Origin: Pelagibius sp.
Lineage (GTDB): Bacteria; Pseudomonadota; Alphaproteobacteria; Kiloniellales; Kiloniellaceae
Assembly (NCBI RefSeq): GCF_028289705.1
Contig: NZ_JANQOI010000155.1
Location: 16,594-80,593, forward strand
DNA: 64,000 nucleotides
Direction of reading: 5' to 3'
In this document: one piece after another, positions 54,605-63,571 of the stretch
How positions within the stretch are numbered: position 1 is the first letter of the stretch
Layout: each line of letters opens with the position of its first letter
Made by a program: the position numbers and the translations under genes
Notes under the pieces: model-generated
What the model was told of the DNA's origin: nothing
Databases searched by the model: none
What the model saw: only the letters and a program-made list of their open reading frames with translations

Positions 54605-55339
54605 TTAACCCTCCTTGCGCGCCTTCAGTTTCTTGTAGATCACGGGGATCACCGCCAGCACCGCCAGACCCAGGATCGGCGCCAGGAACTGCGGCTGGAA
54701 GATGGTCCCGAGGTCCGGCACCTCGCCGCGGTCGAAGATGGCGCCCAGGCCGTTGCCAACCAGGGAATAGACGAAGGTCCCGGGAATGATGCCGATGAAG
54801 GTGCCGATCACATAAACCCGCAGAGGCACCCCCAGGAATGCCGGCACCAGGTTGACGACGAAGAAGGGAAACAGTGGCACCAGACGTAGCACCAGCAGGT
54901 AGTTGAGGGCGTTCTCCTTGAAGCCGGCCTCCATCTTCTGGATGGCCGCACCGGCCTTGGCCCGCAGCAGGTCGGCAAAAGCGTAACGGGCGGCCAGGAA
55001 CAGCGCGCAGGCCCCCAACGTCGCCCCCACCACCACATAGCAGGTGCCGATAAAGGGCCCGAAGAGGAACCCGGCGGTGATGGTGAGGATGGCGCCGCCG
55101 GGAATGGAGAAGGCTGCGACCAGCGCGTAGACCGCCATGAAGCCGAGGCCGGCGAGGATCCCGTACTGGGCCACCAGATCGAGAAGATTGGCCCGGTTTT
55201 CCTTCAGAACGTCGAAGCTGACGTATTTGTGCCAGCCGAGGAGAAAGAACGCCGCGAGCCCCGCGACCAGGATCAAGATCGGCACGAAACGGCCGATGGA
55301 GCCGCCCTTCTTGGCGCTTTCGGAGCTGGGATCTGTCAT
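54605..55339 (-). CDS. TVP38/TMEM64 (VTT) family membrane protein
   Basis: 244 residues with about six membrane helices. The VTT signature is visible: IPGGAILTITAGFLFGPFIGTCYVVVGATLGA, then RLVPLFPFFVVNLVPAFLGVPLRVYVIGTFIGIIPGTF. Such DedA-related proteins are implicated in lipid or ion handling at the membrane. A single gene, minus strand, with a 380-bp spacer to rpmH. Confidence 0.88.
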   Translation of the reverse strand: MTDPSSESAKKGGSIGRFVPILILVAGLAAFFLLGWHKYVSFDVLKENRANLLDLVAQYGILAGLGFMAVYALVAAFSIPGGAILTITAGFLFGPFIGTCYVVVGATLGACALFLAARYAFADLLRAKAGAAIQKMEAGFKENALNYLLVLRLVPLFPFFVVNLVPAFLGVPLRVYVIGTFIGIIPGTFVYSLVGNGLGAIFDRGEVPDLGTIFQPQFLAPILGLAVLAVIPVIYKKLKARKEG

Positions 55340-55723
55340 ACGCTGTCTTTCGGGAAGTCTCCGGCGATCCTTGTCACTGCTCCGGCCCAGTCGGTAGCCG
55401 GAACATGGTTAACCGCGTGTTAACACAGGCCCTTTTTCAGGGCTGCGGCGGGCGATCGGGTTCGCTGGGGGAGCGGCGCAAATCCGAGCACATCAGCGGT
55501 TTTAGCGGCTGGGCGGGTCACCGACCAGTCACCAAGGTGTGAGGGTCCCGCCGCCGGCCCCCAGGAGGCTCGCCGGATGGGCCGCGCCGCCGCCACGCCG
55601 CCGCCAACACCGACGGGGGAAAAGAATAGCCCGGCCCCGGGCCTTGCGGTCGTTGACAGAGCCGGGGGCCGCCCTTATACAGCCCCGTCAATTCAAGAGT
55701 CAGCCTGGTACTGGAGTACTGTC
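55340..55723. other. Spacer upstream of rpmH
   Basis: Holds the promoter region for the rpmH operon and, on the other strand, for the VTT gene. A GTTAAC-containing AT-richer stretch lies near 55407-55425. No TTATCCACA-type DnaA box is present, so I do not propose oriC here. Confidence 0.5.
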
Positions 55724-55858
55724 GTGAAGCGCACTTATCAGCCCTCTGTGCTGGTCCGCAAGCGCCGTCACGGGTTCCGCGCGCGCAAGGGAACCGTGGG
55801 CGGGCGTCGCGTACTGGCGCGTCGGCGTGCCAAAGGCCGCAAGCGCCTTTCCGCCTAG
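55724..55858 (+). CDS. rpmH: 50S ribosomal protein L34
   Basis: 44 residues, exact family length. [20 protein letters not shown], followed by [21 protein letters not shown], is the universal L34 sequence. The start is GTG 55724; the open frame continues upstream but is not L34. First gene of the rpmH-rnpA-yidD-yidC-engB-argB run. Confidence 0.97.
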   Translation: MKRTYQPSVLVRKRRHGFRARKGTVGGRRVLARRRAKGRKRLSA

Positions 55859-55867
55859 GGTGTCGTG

Positions 55868-56350
55868 ATGCCGACCGTTGGGCGGCTCAAGACACGTCCT
55901 CAATTCCTCAGGGTCGCCGCGGCCAAGCGCAAATGGGTCACGCCCGGCCTCATCCTGCAAGCAGCAAGGCGCCAGCACGGAACCGACCGGGCGGCGCCTG
56001 ATCTGCCTGCGGCTGGCCGGACGCCGGAGGCAACCCCGGACGAACCGGAGGTGCGCGTCGGCTTCACGGTGACCCGCCGGGTCGGCAACGCCGTCACCCG
56101 CAACCGGGTGAAGCGCCGGCTGAGGGCGGCGGCCGCGGAAGTCTTTCCGCGTGTCGGGCGCGACGGCACGGACTATGTTGTGATCGGGCGCAGCGTCACC
56201 CTGGTGCGGCCCTATGAGAAGCTGCTTCAGGATCTGGAGCAGGCGGTCGTCAAACTGGACGGCAAGGCCAGAAACAGGGCCGGGGACAAAGCCCGTGGCG
56301 GGGCGCAAGGCGGGGCCCGCAGAGGCAGGTCGAAGGAGGCATCCCAATGA
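55868..56350 (+). CDS. rnpA: Ribonuclease P protein component
   Basis: 160 residues; matures the 5' end of tRNAs with the RnpB RNA. The RNR motif region VGNAVTRNRVKRRLRAA is intact. The N-terminal MPTVGRLKTRPQFLRV is typical. An insertion (RQHGTDRAAPDLPAAGRTPE) and a basic C-terminal tail make it longer than the ~120-residue average, a common alphaproteobacterial feature. ATG 55868 is preferred to GTG 55865, one codon upstream. It begins 9 bp after rpmH. Confidence 0.94.
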   Translation: MPTVGRLKTRPQFLRVAAAKRKWVTPGLILQAARRQHGTDRAAPDLPAAGRTPEATPDEPEVRVGFTVTRRVGNAVTRNRVKRRLRAAAAEVFPRVGRDGTDYVVIGRSVTLVRPYEKLLQDLEQAVVKLDGKARNRAGDKARGGAQGGARRGRSKEASQ

Positions 56351-56703
56351 GGCTGGTCAGCCTCTTGCTGTTGGTCCTGATCCGGGGATACCAGGTGCTG
56401 GTCTCGCCGTTCTTCCCGCCGTCCTGCCGCTACTGGCCCTCCTGCTCCGAATACGCGCGCCAGGCGGTCGCCGTCCATGGCCCCACCAGGGGGACCTGGC
56501 TGACCCTGCGGCGCCTGCTGCGCTGCCACCCCTGGGGCGGCTGGGGCTACGACCCCGTCCCCGAGCCGCAGCCGGAGACGAACTCCGTTCACACCGGCCC
56601 CGCACGGACCGCCCCCGTACAGGCCGCCTATTCCGCAAAATCCGCCGCCGGGCTTGGCCTTTGCCCCGGTTGTCGCCATCTAGATGAACAATCGGGCCGC
56701 TGA
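56347..56703 (+). CDS. yidD: Membrane protein insertion efficiency factor YidD
   Basis: 118 residues. The YidD core is IRGYQVLVSPFFPPSCRYWPSCSEYARQAV, then RRLLRCHPWGGWGYDPVP, with three conserved Cys. The last ~40 residues are a non-conserved tail. Its ATG overlaps the rnpA stop as ATGA. It assists YidC-dependent insertion at the inner membrane. Confidence 0.95.
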   Translation: MRLVSLLLLVLIRGYQVLVSPFFPPSCRYWPSCSEYARQAVAVHGPTRGTWLTLRRLLRCHPWGGWGYDPVPEPQPETNSVHTGPARTAPVQAAYSAKSAAGLGLCPGCRHLDEQSGR

Positions 56704-56732
56704 GGCCTGCCCCCGGGAGCTCTTCACGACCT

Positions 56733-58487
56733 ATGGAACAGCGCAACCTTCTTCTGGCGATCGTCCTCTCGGTGGCCATCCTGTTCGGCTTCCAGCTGCT
56801 GTTCCCGCCGCAGGTGCCGCAGACGCCGACGGAGCCGGTCGAACAGAGCCAGGACAGCACGCCGACCTTCGAGGGCAGCGTTCCAGGCGTGGCGGGCACC
56901 GCGGTGCCCGCGGCCGACGCCCGCGAAGAGGTGATCGGCGCCAGCCCCCGGATCGAGATCAATACCGACAAGCTAAGCGGCTCCATCGCGCTGCGCGGGG
57001 CCAAGCTCGACGACCTGGTGCTGAAGCAGTTCCGCGAAACGCTGGAGCCGGACAGCCCGCAGATCACCTACCTCTCACCGGAGGGCTCGCCCAAGCCCTA
57101 TTTCGCCCGCTTCGGCTGGGCCGCCAGCGCCAACAGCAAGGTCACCCTGCCCGACATCAACACGCTTTGGGAAAGCAGCGGCACGCTGACCGAAAACACG
57201 CCCGTGACCCTGCGCTGGAACAACGGCGAGGGCCTGACCTTCGAACAGGTCATCGCCGTCGACGACCAGTACCTCTTCACCGTGACCCAGCGGGTGGTGA
57301 ACGACAGCGGCGACGAGATCCAGTTGGCGCCTTTCGGCCTGGTCTCCCGCATCGACACGCCGCAGATCCTCGGCTTCTTCATCCTCCATGAGGGCCCGCT
57401 CGGCGTCTTCGACGAGACCCTGAAGGAGGTCGACTACAGCGACCTGAAGGACGACTACGAGGGCCGCGACGTCATCATCGACACGCCGACCACCGGCGGC
57501 TGGATCGGCATCACCGACAAGTACTGGCTGGCGGCGCTGATCCCGGACCAGGAAAAGCCGGTCAAGACCCGCTTCGTCTACAACCAGCGCCAGGGCCGCG
57601 ATCACTACCAGACCGACCTTATCTATGACGCCGTGGCGATCCCTTCCGGCGCCAGTGCCGAAACCACCAACCGGCTCTTCGCCGGCGCCAAGGAAGTGGT
57701 CCAGCTCGACGAGTACCGGGACGAGAACGGCATCGTCAACTTCGACCTGGCGGTCGACTTCGGCTGGTTCTACTTCCTCACCAAGCCGCTGTTCTATGCC
57801 CTGCACTGGCTGAACGCCGAGGTCGGGAACTTCGGCGTCGCCATCCTGATCCTCACGGTGGCCATCAAGCTGGTGTTCTTCCCGCTGGCCAACAAGTCCT
57901 ACCGGTCCATGGCCAAGATGCGCAAGCTGCAGCCGCAGATGCTGGAGTTGCGCGAACGCTTCGCCGAGGACAAGCAGCGCCTCAATCAGGAAATGATGGC
58001 GCTCTACAAGCGCGAGGGCGCCAACCCGCTCTCCGGCTGCCTGCCGATCCTTGTCCAGATCCCGGTGTTCTTCGCCCTCTACAAGGTGATGTTCGTCACC
58101 ATCGAGATGCGTCACGCCCCCTTCTTCGGCTGGATCAAGGACCTCTCGGCGCAGGACCCGACCTCGATCCTCAACGGCTTCGGCATGCTGCCCTGGGACG
58201 CGCCTGATCTGGGCCTGCTCAATCTGCTGAACATCGGCGTCTGGCCGCTGCTGATGGGCATCTCCATGTTCCTGCAGCAGAAGCTGAACCCGCAGCCGCC
58301 GGACCCGGTGCAGGCCAAGATCTTCCTGATGATGCCGATCATGTTCACCTTCCTGCTGGCCACCTTCCCGGCGGGACTGGTGGTCTACTGGACCTGGAAC
58401 AACATCCTCTCCATGGCCCAGCAGGCGATCATCATGAAGCGCGCCGGGGTGCCCCTGGGCGGCGGCCAGCCGAAGCCGACGAGCTAG
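56733..58487 (+). CDS. yidC: Membrane protein insertase YidC
   Basis: 584 residues. An N-terminal transmembrane helix (NLLLAIVLSVAILFGFQLLF), a large periplasmic beta-sandwich domain (~60-350) and a C-terminal five-helix insertase core: LNAEVGNFGVAILILTVAIK, a cytosolic hairpin (YRSMAKMRKLQPQMLELRERF), GCLPILVQIPVFFALYKVM, and FTFLLATFPAGLVVYWTWNN. Inserts and folds inner-membrane proteins. Its TAG stop is followed by AGCAG, like the start of the intergenic repeat family. Confidence 0.97.
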   Translation: MEQRNLLLAIVLSVAILFGFQLLFPPQVPQTPTEPVEQSQDSTPTFEGSVPGVAGTAVPAADAREEVIGASPRIEINTDKLSGSIALRGAKLDDLVLKQFRETLEPDSPQITYLSPEGSPKPYFARFGWAASANSKVTLPDINTLWESSGTLTENTPVTLRWNNGEGLTFEQVIAVDDQYLFTVTQRVVNDSGDEIQLAPFGLVSRIDTPQILGFFILHEGPLGVFDETLKEVDYSDLKDDYEGRDVIIDTPTTGGWIGITDKYWLAALIPDQEKPVKTRFVYNQRQGRDHYQTDLIYDAVAIPSGASAETTNRLFAGAKEVVQLDEYRDENGIVNFDLAVDFGWFYFLTKPLFYALHWLNAEVGNFGVAILILTVAIKLVFFPLANKSYRSMAKMRKLQPQMLELRERFAEDKQRLNQEMMALYKREGANPLSGCLPILVQIPVFFALYKVMFVTIEMRHAPFFGWIKDLSAQDPTSILNGFGMLPWDAPDLGLLNLLNIGVWPLLMGISMFLQQKLNPQPPDPVQAKIFLMMPIMFTFLLATFPAGLVVYWTWNNILSMAQQAIIMKRAGVPLGGGQPKPTS

Positions 58488-58538
58488 AGCAGCTTCGGCT
58501 TACGACGGATCGGTTCGAACTCTTGATGCCGCGCGACC

Positions 58539-59237
58539 ATGACAGGCGACACCCAAAGCGACAGACCGCCGGACGGGGAGGCAGCGGACCAAACCGCCCC
58601 TGAAGCCCGATCCCTGGAGGCGGGGCGCCTGCTGTTCTCGCGGCCCTGCAACTTTCTGATATCCGCCGCCGACGAGGCCCAGCTTCCCGCCTTCGGCCGC
58701 AACGAGGTCGCCTTCGCCGGGCGGTCCAACGTCGGCAAGTCGAGCCTGATGAACGCGCTGACCGGGCACAAGACCCTGGCCCGGACCTCCAACACCCCGG
58801 GGCGTACGCGGCTGCTCAATTTCTTCGATCTGGACAGCCGGCTGATTCTCGTCGACCTGCCGGGCTACGGCTATGCCCGCGCCTCCAAGACCGACATCGC
58901 CCGCTGGACCAAGCTGACCCGCGGCTATCTGAAGGGCCGGGCCGAGCTGCGCCGGGTCTGCCTGCTGGTGGACTCCCGCCACGGGCTGAAGTCCAGCGAT
59001 CGCCAAGTCATGGACGAACTGGACCAGGCCGCCGTCTCCTACCAGGTCGTCCTGACCAAGGCCGACAAGATGAAGCCCGGGCCGCTGGCCCGCATGGTCG
59101 CGGAGACCGGCCGGGCGCTGGCCCAGCGGCCGGCGGCCCACCCCGACTGCCTGGTGACCTCCGCACAGACCGGCGCCGGTATCCCCGAACTGCGCGCCGC
59201 CCTGGCGGCGCTGGCCGAACCGCCCGGCGCGGAGTAG
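58539..59237 (+). CDS. engB: Ribosome biogenesis GTP-binding protein EngB/YihA
   Basis: 232 residues. GTPase motifs: G1 [10 protein letters not shown]3 DLPGYGYA, G4 TKAD, and a G2 Thr in SNTPGRTR. Needed for late 50S assembly. An N-terminal ~25-residue acidic extension is present. It lies 51 bp after yidC in the conserved block. Confidence 0.95.
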   Translation: MTGDTQSDRPPDGEAADQTAPEARSLEAGRLLFSRPCNFLISAADEAQLPAFGRNEVAFAGRSNVGKSSLMNALTGHKTLARTSNTPGRTRLLNFFDLDSRLILVDLPGYGYARASKTDIARWTKLTRGYLKGRAELRRVCLLVDSRHGLKSSDRQVMDELDQAAVSYQVVLTKADKMKPGPLARMVAETGRALAQRPAAHPDCLVTSAQTGAGIPELRAALAALAEPPGAE

Positions 59238-59334
59238 AGTGGCGCCGGCCTCAGCCGGTCCGGGGCAAGGCCCTGGGCAAGGGATCGGGCCCCGCCCGGA
59301 GGCCGGAGAAAACAAAAAAGCAGACAGCACTCAC

Positions 59335-60240
59335 ATGAACCGCAAGAACATCAGCGACACCAAGCACTGGCTGCGCACGGCCCGGACCATCACCGAGGCC
59401 CTGCCCTTCATGCGCCGTTATTCCGGCAGGACCTTCGTCATCAAGTACGGCGGCCATGCCATGGTGGACGCGGAGCTGTCCTCGCTCTTTGCCAGCGATA
59501 TCGTTCTGCTGAAACAAGTCGGCGTGAACCCCATCGTGGTCCACGGCGGCGGCCCGCAGATCGGCCGCATGCTGGAACGGCTGGAGGTCAAGAGCGAGTT
59601 CGTCGACGGCCTCAGGGTGACCGATGCCAAGACCGTCGAGGTGGTGGAGATGGTGCTCTCCGGCACCATCAACAAGTCCATCGTCAGCGCCATCAACGCC
59701 GCCGGCGGGCGCGCCGTGGGCATCTCCGGCAAGGACGGCAATCTGATCCAGGCGCGCAAAGTGCAACGCAGCACCGTCGACCCGGACTCCAACATCGAGA
59801 AAGTGCTGGACCTCGGCTTCGTCGGCGAGCCCAGCATGGTCGATCCCAAGGTTCTGACCTCGCTGCAGAGCTCCGGCCTGATTCCCGTGATCGCCCCCAT
59901 CGGCGTCGGCCCAAACGGCGAGACCTACAACATCAATGCCGACACCGTCGCCGGCGCCGTGGCCTCGGCCACCGGCGCGTCACGCCTGCTGATGCTGACC
60001 GACGTGGTGGGCGTGCTCGACAAGGCCGGCGAGCTGCTGACGGACCTGACCGTTCAACAGGTCGAAGCGCTGAAGGCGAACGGCACCATCTCCGGCGGCA
60101 TGATCCCGAAGCTCGAGACCTGCGCCAAGGCGGTGGACAACGGGGTGGAGGCCGCGGTCATCCTCGACGGGCGCCTGCCCCACTCCATGCTGCTGGAGAT
60201 CTTCACCGGGGGCGGCATCGGCACCTTGATCGGGCGCTAA
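59335..60240 (+). CDS. argB: Acetylglutamate kinase
   Basis: Phosphorylates N-acetylglutamate in arginine synthesis. 301 residues. Motifs: [19 protein letters not shown], a substrate-binding region around [14 protein letters not shown], and [15 protein letters not shown] 59335 begins the family sequence ([14 protein letters not shown]); an upstream in-frame start at 59239 is part of the spacer after engB. Its N-terminal extension is typical of arginine-sensitive hexameric NAGKs, so feedback inhibition is possible. Confidence 0.94.
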   Translation: MNRKNISDTKHWLRTARTITEALPFMRRYSGRTFVIKYGGHAMVDAELSSLFASDIVLLKQVGVNPIVVHGGGPQIGRMLERLEVKSEFVDGLRVTDAKTVEVVEMVLSGTINKSIVSAINAAGGRAVGISGKDGNLIQARKVQRSTVDPDSNIEKVLDLGFVGEPSMVDPKVLTSLQSSGLIPVIAPIGVGPNGETYNINADTVAGAVASATGASRLLMLTDVVGVLDKAGELLTDLTVQQVEALKANGTISGGMIPKLETCAKAVDNGVEAAVILDGRLPHSMLLEIFTGGGIGTLIGR

Positions 60241-60244
60241 GGGC

Positions 60245-60272
60245 ATCGGCCGCCTAGAGGAGCGGCCCGATC
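60245..60272. terminator. Candidate bidirectional hairpin between argB and the DUF2336 gene
   Basis: ATCGGCCGC and GCGGCCCGAT pair with one bulge around a short CTAGAGGA loop, between two convergent genes. No T-tract follows on either strand. Confidence 0.35.
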
Positions 60273-61527
60273 ACTCGGCGAGGCTGGCGAAGAAGTCGAG
60301 CTGCCACTGCATTTCCTCCGGTGACAACGGGAACTCGACCCCGTTGCGGGCATGCAGGGTCTTGTTGGGCGGGATGCCGCCCATGTGGGTCTGCAGCCGC
60401 AAGGACATGCGCATGCTGCAGCCGGCCCGCCAGCAGAGCGCGGTGATGCCCTTTGCGGAATGGCCCTTCAGAATGCGGTCGACGAGATCGACCTCGACCT
60501 TCGCCCGCAGGGCCAGGGCGTGGCGCACGAAGTCGCGGCGGCCGGCGAGGATCGCATCGCCGATGACCTCGCTGTTGAGAGCGTTCTCCTTGAACAGCTT
60601 GCGGGCCTCGTCCTCGTCGGAGACCTTGGGCGCAGCCTCCTCGACCTGCCCCTCGTTCATGCGCCGACGCACCTCCTTGGCGACGGCATCCGCGGTCGCC
60701 TTGTCGATGTCATCGCGCTTCTTCAGCTTCTCCAGCAGCGATTCGGCCACCAGGGAGGCCAGCTTGCGCACGGCCTTGGCCGGCAACACAGGGCGCTCCA
60801 CCAGGGGCTTCTGCCAGGAGGTCTCCGCCTCCGACCCGTCGATCAGGGCGTCCAGGGTCTCTTCGCGGATTTGGGCCGAATCGTTGGCCAGCAGTTCGGC
60901 GATGGCCTTGCGGTCGTCGCGCTGCACGATGGCATCGGACACCCGCTCGCCGACCTGGTCGCGGCGCGAGATGGCGCAGAGCCGGGCACTGGCAGCGCTG
61001 CTGGCGATGATGTCGAGCAGGTCCTCGTCGCTGAGCAGCGGCGAGAATTCCAGCACCGGGCAGGCGACCACGTCCTCGACGTCGCGCGCCAGGCTCTGGA
61101 TCACCTGGGGCGGTGCGTCGGCAACGGACTTGAGGGCTTCGGCCAGGATCTGGCGAACCTGGGTGGTCTGGTCCTTGGCCAGGACCTCCAGGGTTTCCTC
61201 GACGAAGCGCTGAACCTTTTCCTGGTCGTCCTTGTCCTCTTTCTTGGTCAGCTCGGCGACCTTGGTGGCAAGCTGGGCGCGGACCTGCTCGTCCTTGTCC
61301 CGCGCCAGGATCAGGTCGGCCTGCCGCGGCGTCTGTTCGTTGGCGGCTATGCGCCGGCGGACCTCCGAGGAGGGGTCCTGCGAGAGATAGTAGAGCAGCT
61401 CGGGCCGCAGATCCGTGCGCGAAGCCAGGTCGGCGCGGTCCTTGTCCGAGCCGTTCTCGGCCATGCGTTTGCTCTCCTCGTAGGAGAGGTTGGCCTGGGA
61501 CTTGGCGCGCAGGAGACCGAAAACCAT
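60271..61527 (-). CDS. DUF2336 domain protein
   Basis: 418 residues, mostly helical with HEAT-like repeats (SSEVRRRIAANE, DEQVRAQLATKVAEL, TTQVRQILAEAL), the DUF2336 pattern. The C-terminal ~90 residues include GCSMRMSLRLQTHMGGIPPNK. Common in Rhodospirillales and relatives; role unknown. Its ATG overlaps the stop of the upstream diguanylate cyclase as TGATG, so the two are translated together and may act in one c-di-GMP pathway. Confidence 0.82.
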   Translation of the reverse strand: MVFGLLRAKSQANLSYEESKRMAENGSDKDRADLASRTDLRPELLYYLSQDPSSEVRRRIAANEQTPRQADLILARDKDEQVRAQLATKVAELTKKEDKDDQEKVQRFVEETLEVLAKDQTTQVRQILAEALKSVADAPPQVIQSLARDVEDVVACPVLEFSPLLSDEDLLDIIASSAASARLCAISRRDQVGERVSDAIVQRDDRKAIAELLANDSAQIREETLDALIDGSEAETSWQKPLVERPVLPAKAVRKLASLVAESLLEKLKKRDDIDKATADAVAKEVRRRMNEGQVEEAAPKVSDEDEARKLFKENALNSEVIGDAILAGRRDFVRHALALRAKVEVDLVDRILKGHSAKGITALCWRAGCSMRMSLRLQTHMGGIPPNKTLHARNGVEFPLSPEEMQWQLDFFASLAE

Positions 61528-63272
61528 CAGGCGCCTGCCTTGCGCCGCTCATAGGCGGACGCGATGTTCAGACTGTGCTTGCCCGCGCGCTTGGCGCCGT
61601 ACATCGCTTCATCGGCGCGGCACATCAGGGACTGCAGCGTCTCGCCCTTCCTGGGCTCGTGAATCGCGATCCCCAGGGAGAAGCCGAGCAAGTGATCGGC
61701 ATCGCCGGAGAAGCCGCGCAGGCGTTCCGCCAGCTTCAGCAGCTTGGCGCCCTTGCGCCCGGCACTGGCCTCGTCCATATCGATCATGAAGAGGGCGAAC
61801 TCGTCCCCGCCGAGGCGGGCGGCGAGATCGCCGGCGCGGCTCTCTTCGCGCAACAGGCTGGCGACTTCCAACAGCGCCTCGTCGCCGCGCTGGTGACCGT
61901 GGGTATCGTTCACCTGCTTGAAGTTATCCAGGTCGACGTAGAACAGGGCCGCGGGGCCATCGCCGCCGCCTTCCTCCGCAAAACGTTTTTCCAGCTTTTC
62001 GACGAAGGCGCGGCGGTTGTCGAGGCCAGTCAGATGGTCGGTCATGGAGAGGACCTCCATTTCCGTCTGCCGCGCCAACTGTTCGATGGCCAGGCCGACC
62101 TGGCCGGAGATGTTGTCCAGGAGGCTGCGGTCCTCCGCGCTCCAGGGGTGGCCGCCCGCCGTCCGCCAGACGCAGAGCAGGCCGTTGGCCTGGTCGCGGA
62201 ACGCGGTCGCGCGGACCAGAACCGAGCCGCTGCTGCGCTCGATCTCCGCCGCCGGTTTCTCCAGCGACAGCAGCTCGGCCAGCGCCGCCAGGTCGTCGGA
62301 GTCCGCGGTCTTGCCGGCCTGTGCCAGGGCCTGCCCCAGTTGGCCGTCGGCCAGGCCGTGGATCGAGATCCCGGAGAGCGCCAGGGCCGGCAGCAAGGCC
62401 TCGGCGGTGGCCGCCAGCATGCGCGCCGGCTCCAGTTCGCGGCGCACCATGTTCACGATGTAGGAGAACAGGCGCTCGCGGTTCTGGGCCTCAGCCAGAT
62501 TGGCCTCATGGCAGCGCAGCTCGGTCACGTCGCGGCAGACGCCCCGGGCGCCGACCCAGCCGCTCTCGGAGGTCAGCGGCAACACCGTGGAGAGCAGACA
62601 GACGCTCTCGCCGGCGGCGTCGCGCACCCACATCTCCGCCGCGTCGACGGACTCGCGGGCGGAGAAGGGGCACTTGTCCTTGAAGGTGTTGTCCAACAGC
62701 AGGTCGTGGGCGTGGCTGCCCACCAGCTCGTTGGCCGAGTAGCCCAGGGCCCCGCGCGGCGAGACGAAAACGAAGCGCCCCTCGCGGTCGGTTTCCCAGG
62801 CAAAGTCGTTGGAGATCTCCACCAGGTCCTTGTAGCGCTGACGCGATTCCACCAGGGCGGCGCGCAGGCTGCGCTCCAGGGTGACGTCGCGGCCCAGCAG
62901 CAGGGCCGCCGCCCCTTCGCTCCAGGGCGTGACCGTGACGTCGAAGGCCCGCTCCACCGGCTTGCCCGCCTCGACGGCGGTGACGATCAGGGGGTTCACC
63001 TGCGCGGCGGTGCCCATGATGGCCGCGCGCACGGCTTCGCGCAGCTCCTCGTTGCCCGCCGCCTTCAATTGCTGGGCGATGGGCTCGGCCTGCTCGTTGG
63101 CATGAAGGACGATGCCGTTGTGGCCGGCCAGCAGGACCGCGCCGGGATAGAACTCCAAGGCACCACCGGCGCCCATCAGCGACAGCGGGGAGGCCTCTTC
63201 GAGGATCCGCTCGCCGCTGTTCTGCTGGTCTTTGTCCTGCTCGGGGCCGCTCGCCGCCGGCGACCTGGCCAT
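61527..63272 (-). CDS. PAS-GAF-GGDEF diguanylate cyclase
   Basis: 581 residues from ATG 63272 (GAGGGGG upstream; the frame opens at 63323). Domains: two N-terminal PAS domains (around residues 40-140 and 150-270), a GAF-like domain (~290-410) and a C-terminal GGDEF domain. The active site GGDEF is intact and RAGD five residues upstream is the RxxD inhibitory site, so product feedback is likely. Makes c-di-GMP; there is no EAL domain and no transmembrane helix. Coupled to the DUF2336 gene. Confidence 0.92.
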   Translation of the reverse strand: MARSPAASGPEQDKDQQNSGERILEEASPLSLMGAGGALEFYPGAVLLAGHNGIVLHANEQAEPIAQQLKAAGNEELREAVRAAIMGTAAQVNPLIVTAVEAGKPVERAFDVTVTPWSEGAAALLLGRDVTLERSLRAALVESRQRYKDLVEISNDFAWETDREGRFVFVSPRGALGYSANELVGSHAHDLLLDNTFKDKCPFSARESVDAAEMWVRDAAGESVCLLSTVLPLTSESGWVGARGVCRDVTELRCHEANLAEAQNRERLFSYIVNMVRRELEPARMLAATAEALLPALALSGISIHGLADGQLGQALAQAGKTADSDDLAALAELLSLEKPAAEIERSSGSVLVRATAFRDQANGLLCVWRTAGGHPWSAEDRSLLDNISGQVGLAIEQLARQTEMEVLSMTDHLTGLDNRRAFVEKLEKRFAEEGGGDGPAALFYVDLDNFKQVNDTHGHQRGDEALLEVASLLREESRAGDLAARLGGDEFALFMIDMDEASAGRKGAKLLKLAERLRGFSGDADHLLGFSLGIAIHEPRKGETLQSLMCRADEAMYGAKRAGKHSLNIASAYERRKAGA

Positions 63273-63571
63273 GGGTCCCCCTCTCGGACGAAGTGATCTA
63301 TTCGAGGGGTCAAAGTGCGCCATCTGCCGTTAAGATGCGCTTAAGTACGCGTGTCAATTAAGGCAAAGGGACATCTACTTGCGGTTTGGCTGTCCGAACT
63401 GCTTGTCCGGGCCGATCTTTACCTTCCGCTAACCAGTCGGATCGCCTGCCGGGTAGCGGTTTTCGGGGGCGCGGCAGCCGACTGGCGGAGATTGACAGGC
63501 CAGCGTGCCTCCCGCATGGTCCGCGGCGCAGAATTCATCCAGCTTCCGCCTGAACCAAACCGCAGGACTCC

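Noticed and set aside
55340..55723. Replication origin next to rpmH
   Set aside because: No DnaA boxes and no dnaA; alphaproteobacterial origins are often not at rpmH.
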